Below are positions 5,728 to 6,156 of a stretch of DNA of 6,156 nt, one piece after another (positions within the stretch are counted from its first letter, which is position 1; every line of letters starts with the position of its first letter). The DNA lies in contig JAEWAH010000059.1 in the NCBI GenBank assembly GCA_023391725.1, forward strand, positions 1 through 6,156, read 5' to 3'. Under the pieces are notes generated by a model. It was given only the letters and a program-made list of their open reading frames with translations. It did no database searches and was not told the DNA's origin. This DNA is from Bacillota bacterium. GTDB lineage: Bacteria > Bacillota > Clostridia > Christensenellales > Aristaeellaceae. A program made the position numbers and the translations under genes.

Positions 5728-6156
5728 ATGTTGAGATCCGCATTGCTTAAACGGCTGGCATGCCTTGCTTGCGTTTTTGTGCTTTTCCTGACTACACTTC
5801 CCGCCGCTTTGGCCGAAAGCGACCCGGAGGTCTCCCTCTTTGGCGATGAGGTCAAGCAGAATCTGGATGCCGAAGACCTGGCGCAATGGCAACAGTGGGA
5901 GCAGGAGGATGCCAACGCTGCCACCGATGCCGCAGGCGAGGAGCAGGCCGTCACCCTGGACGAGCTGGACGCGGAGCATGCGCAGATATTCGACCAGCTT
6001 CAGGATGGTGACACGGCAACCATCGACCCGAGCCAGCTGGAAGCCAATCCAGACCTGCCGGACAACTTTTTCAACATTCTCCTGCTGGGGGTGGACTCCC
6101 GCACCGACAACAACAAGACCGGTCTTTCGGACGTGATCATGATCCTCTCCCTGAAC
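5728..6156 (+). CDS. LytR-CpsA-Psr (LCP) family protein, 3' partial
   Basis: The frame is open to the window edge, giving 143 residues. GAGGAGGAA (5716-5724) is an excellent ribosome binding site for the ATG at 5728. Residues 1-29 look like a signal peptide: R3, K8, R9, a hydrophobic core at about 11-22, then LPAALA with likely cleavage after Ala29. Residues 30-112 form a strikingly acidic spacer (about 24 Asp/Glu against one Lys and one His). The LCP domain begins at about 114: FFNILLLGVDSR (114-125), then LSDVIMILSLN (133-143), matching the family's opening strands and the Asp-x-Arg and Ser-Asp motifs that bind polyprenyl-pyrophosphate and metal. LCP enzymes transfer glycopolymers such as teichoic acid or capsule from a lipid carrier to peptidoglycan outside the membrane. 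The position that is usually Arg in G-R-S-D is Leu133 here. The rest of the domain, including later catalytic arginines, lies beyond the window. Confidence 0.87.
   Translation, partial: MLRSALLKRLACLACVFVLFLTTLPAALAESDPEVSLFGDEVKQNLDAEDLAQWQQWEQEDANAATDAAGEEQAVTLDELDAEHAQIFDQLQDGDTATIDPSQLEANPDLPDNFFNILLLGVDSRTDNNKTGLSDVIMILSLN

Noticed and set aside
5487..5750. An 87-codon plus-strand open frame covering the palindrome and overlapping the LCP start
   Set aside because: It runs straight through the palindromic element, has no ribosome binding site at its start, and its composition resembles translated repeat DNA; it overlaps the well-supported LCP start in another frame.
5569..5979. A 136-codon minus-strand open frame at the right end
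   Set aside because: It is antisense to the LCP gene and the palindrome. The plus frame has a signal peptide, a strong ribosome binding site and LCP motifs, so the minus frame is a shadow.
1..6156. CRISPR array, tRNA, rRNA, transposase, phage or defence genes
   Set aside because: No regularly spaced direct repeats, cloverleaf, rRNA-like stretch, transposase motif or defence domain was seen on either strand.

Overview
The window looks like chromosomal DNA from a fairly GC-rich Clostridia-type Firmicute, probably an intestinal or anaerobic one. The reasons are a DUF1836 gene (a family I know only from Firmicutes), strong AGGAGG-type ribosome binding sites, sigma-A style promoters, an RlmD/RlmCD-type rRNA methyltransferase with a cluster-binding cysteine set, and a LytR-CpsA-Psr (LCP) cell-wall protein. 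The genus cannot be named from the sequence alone.

Layout. Bases 1-1401 carry the 3' part of a right-handed beta-helix glycoside hydrolase of the GH28/GH49 type with a C-terminal F5/8 (discoidin-like) carbohydrate-binding domain. It ends in a strong intrinsic terminator. A well-formed promoter at 1493-1521 then drives a lone gene (1623-2570) for a secreted protein with two tandem lipocalin-like repeats and a proline-rich tail. A perfect 13-bp hairpin at 2595-2624 separates it from a convergent SGNH/GDSL hydrolase (2639-3349, minus strand). The SGNH gene and a DUF1836 regulator-like gene (3497-4036, plus) diverge from one 147-bp intergenic region with candidate promoters in both directions. 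The DUF1836 gene is followed after 42 bp by rlmD (4079-5431). After a 296-bp gap, a signal-peptide-bearing LCP-family protein begins at 5728 and runs off the right edge.

How they fit together. Apart from the possible DUF1836-rlmD pair, each gene seems to be its own transcription unit. Three products are exported or probably so (GH/F5-8 protein, lipocalin-like repeat protein, LCP protein). The SGNH protein, the DUF1836 protein and RlmD look cytoplasmic. I see no defence system, CRISPR array, phage, transposase, tRNA or rRNA.

The most unusual structure is a 162-bp imperfect palindrome centred near base 5610. It lies between a good promoter (5487-5515) and the ribosome binding site of the LCP gene, so the LCP leader RNA should fold into one long hairpin. 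It resembles a non-coding dispersed palindromic repeat more than a gene.
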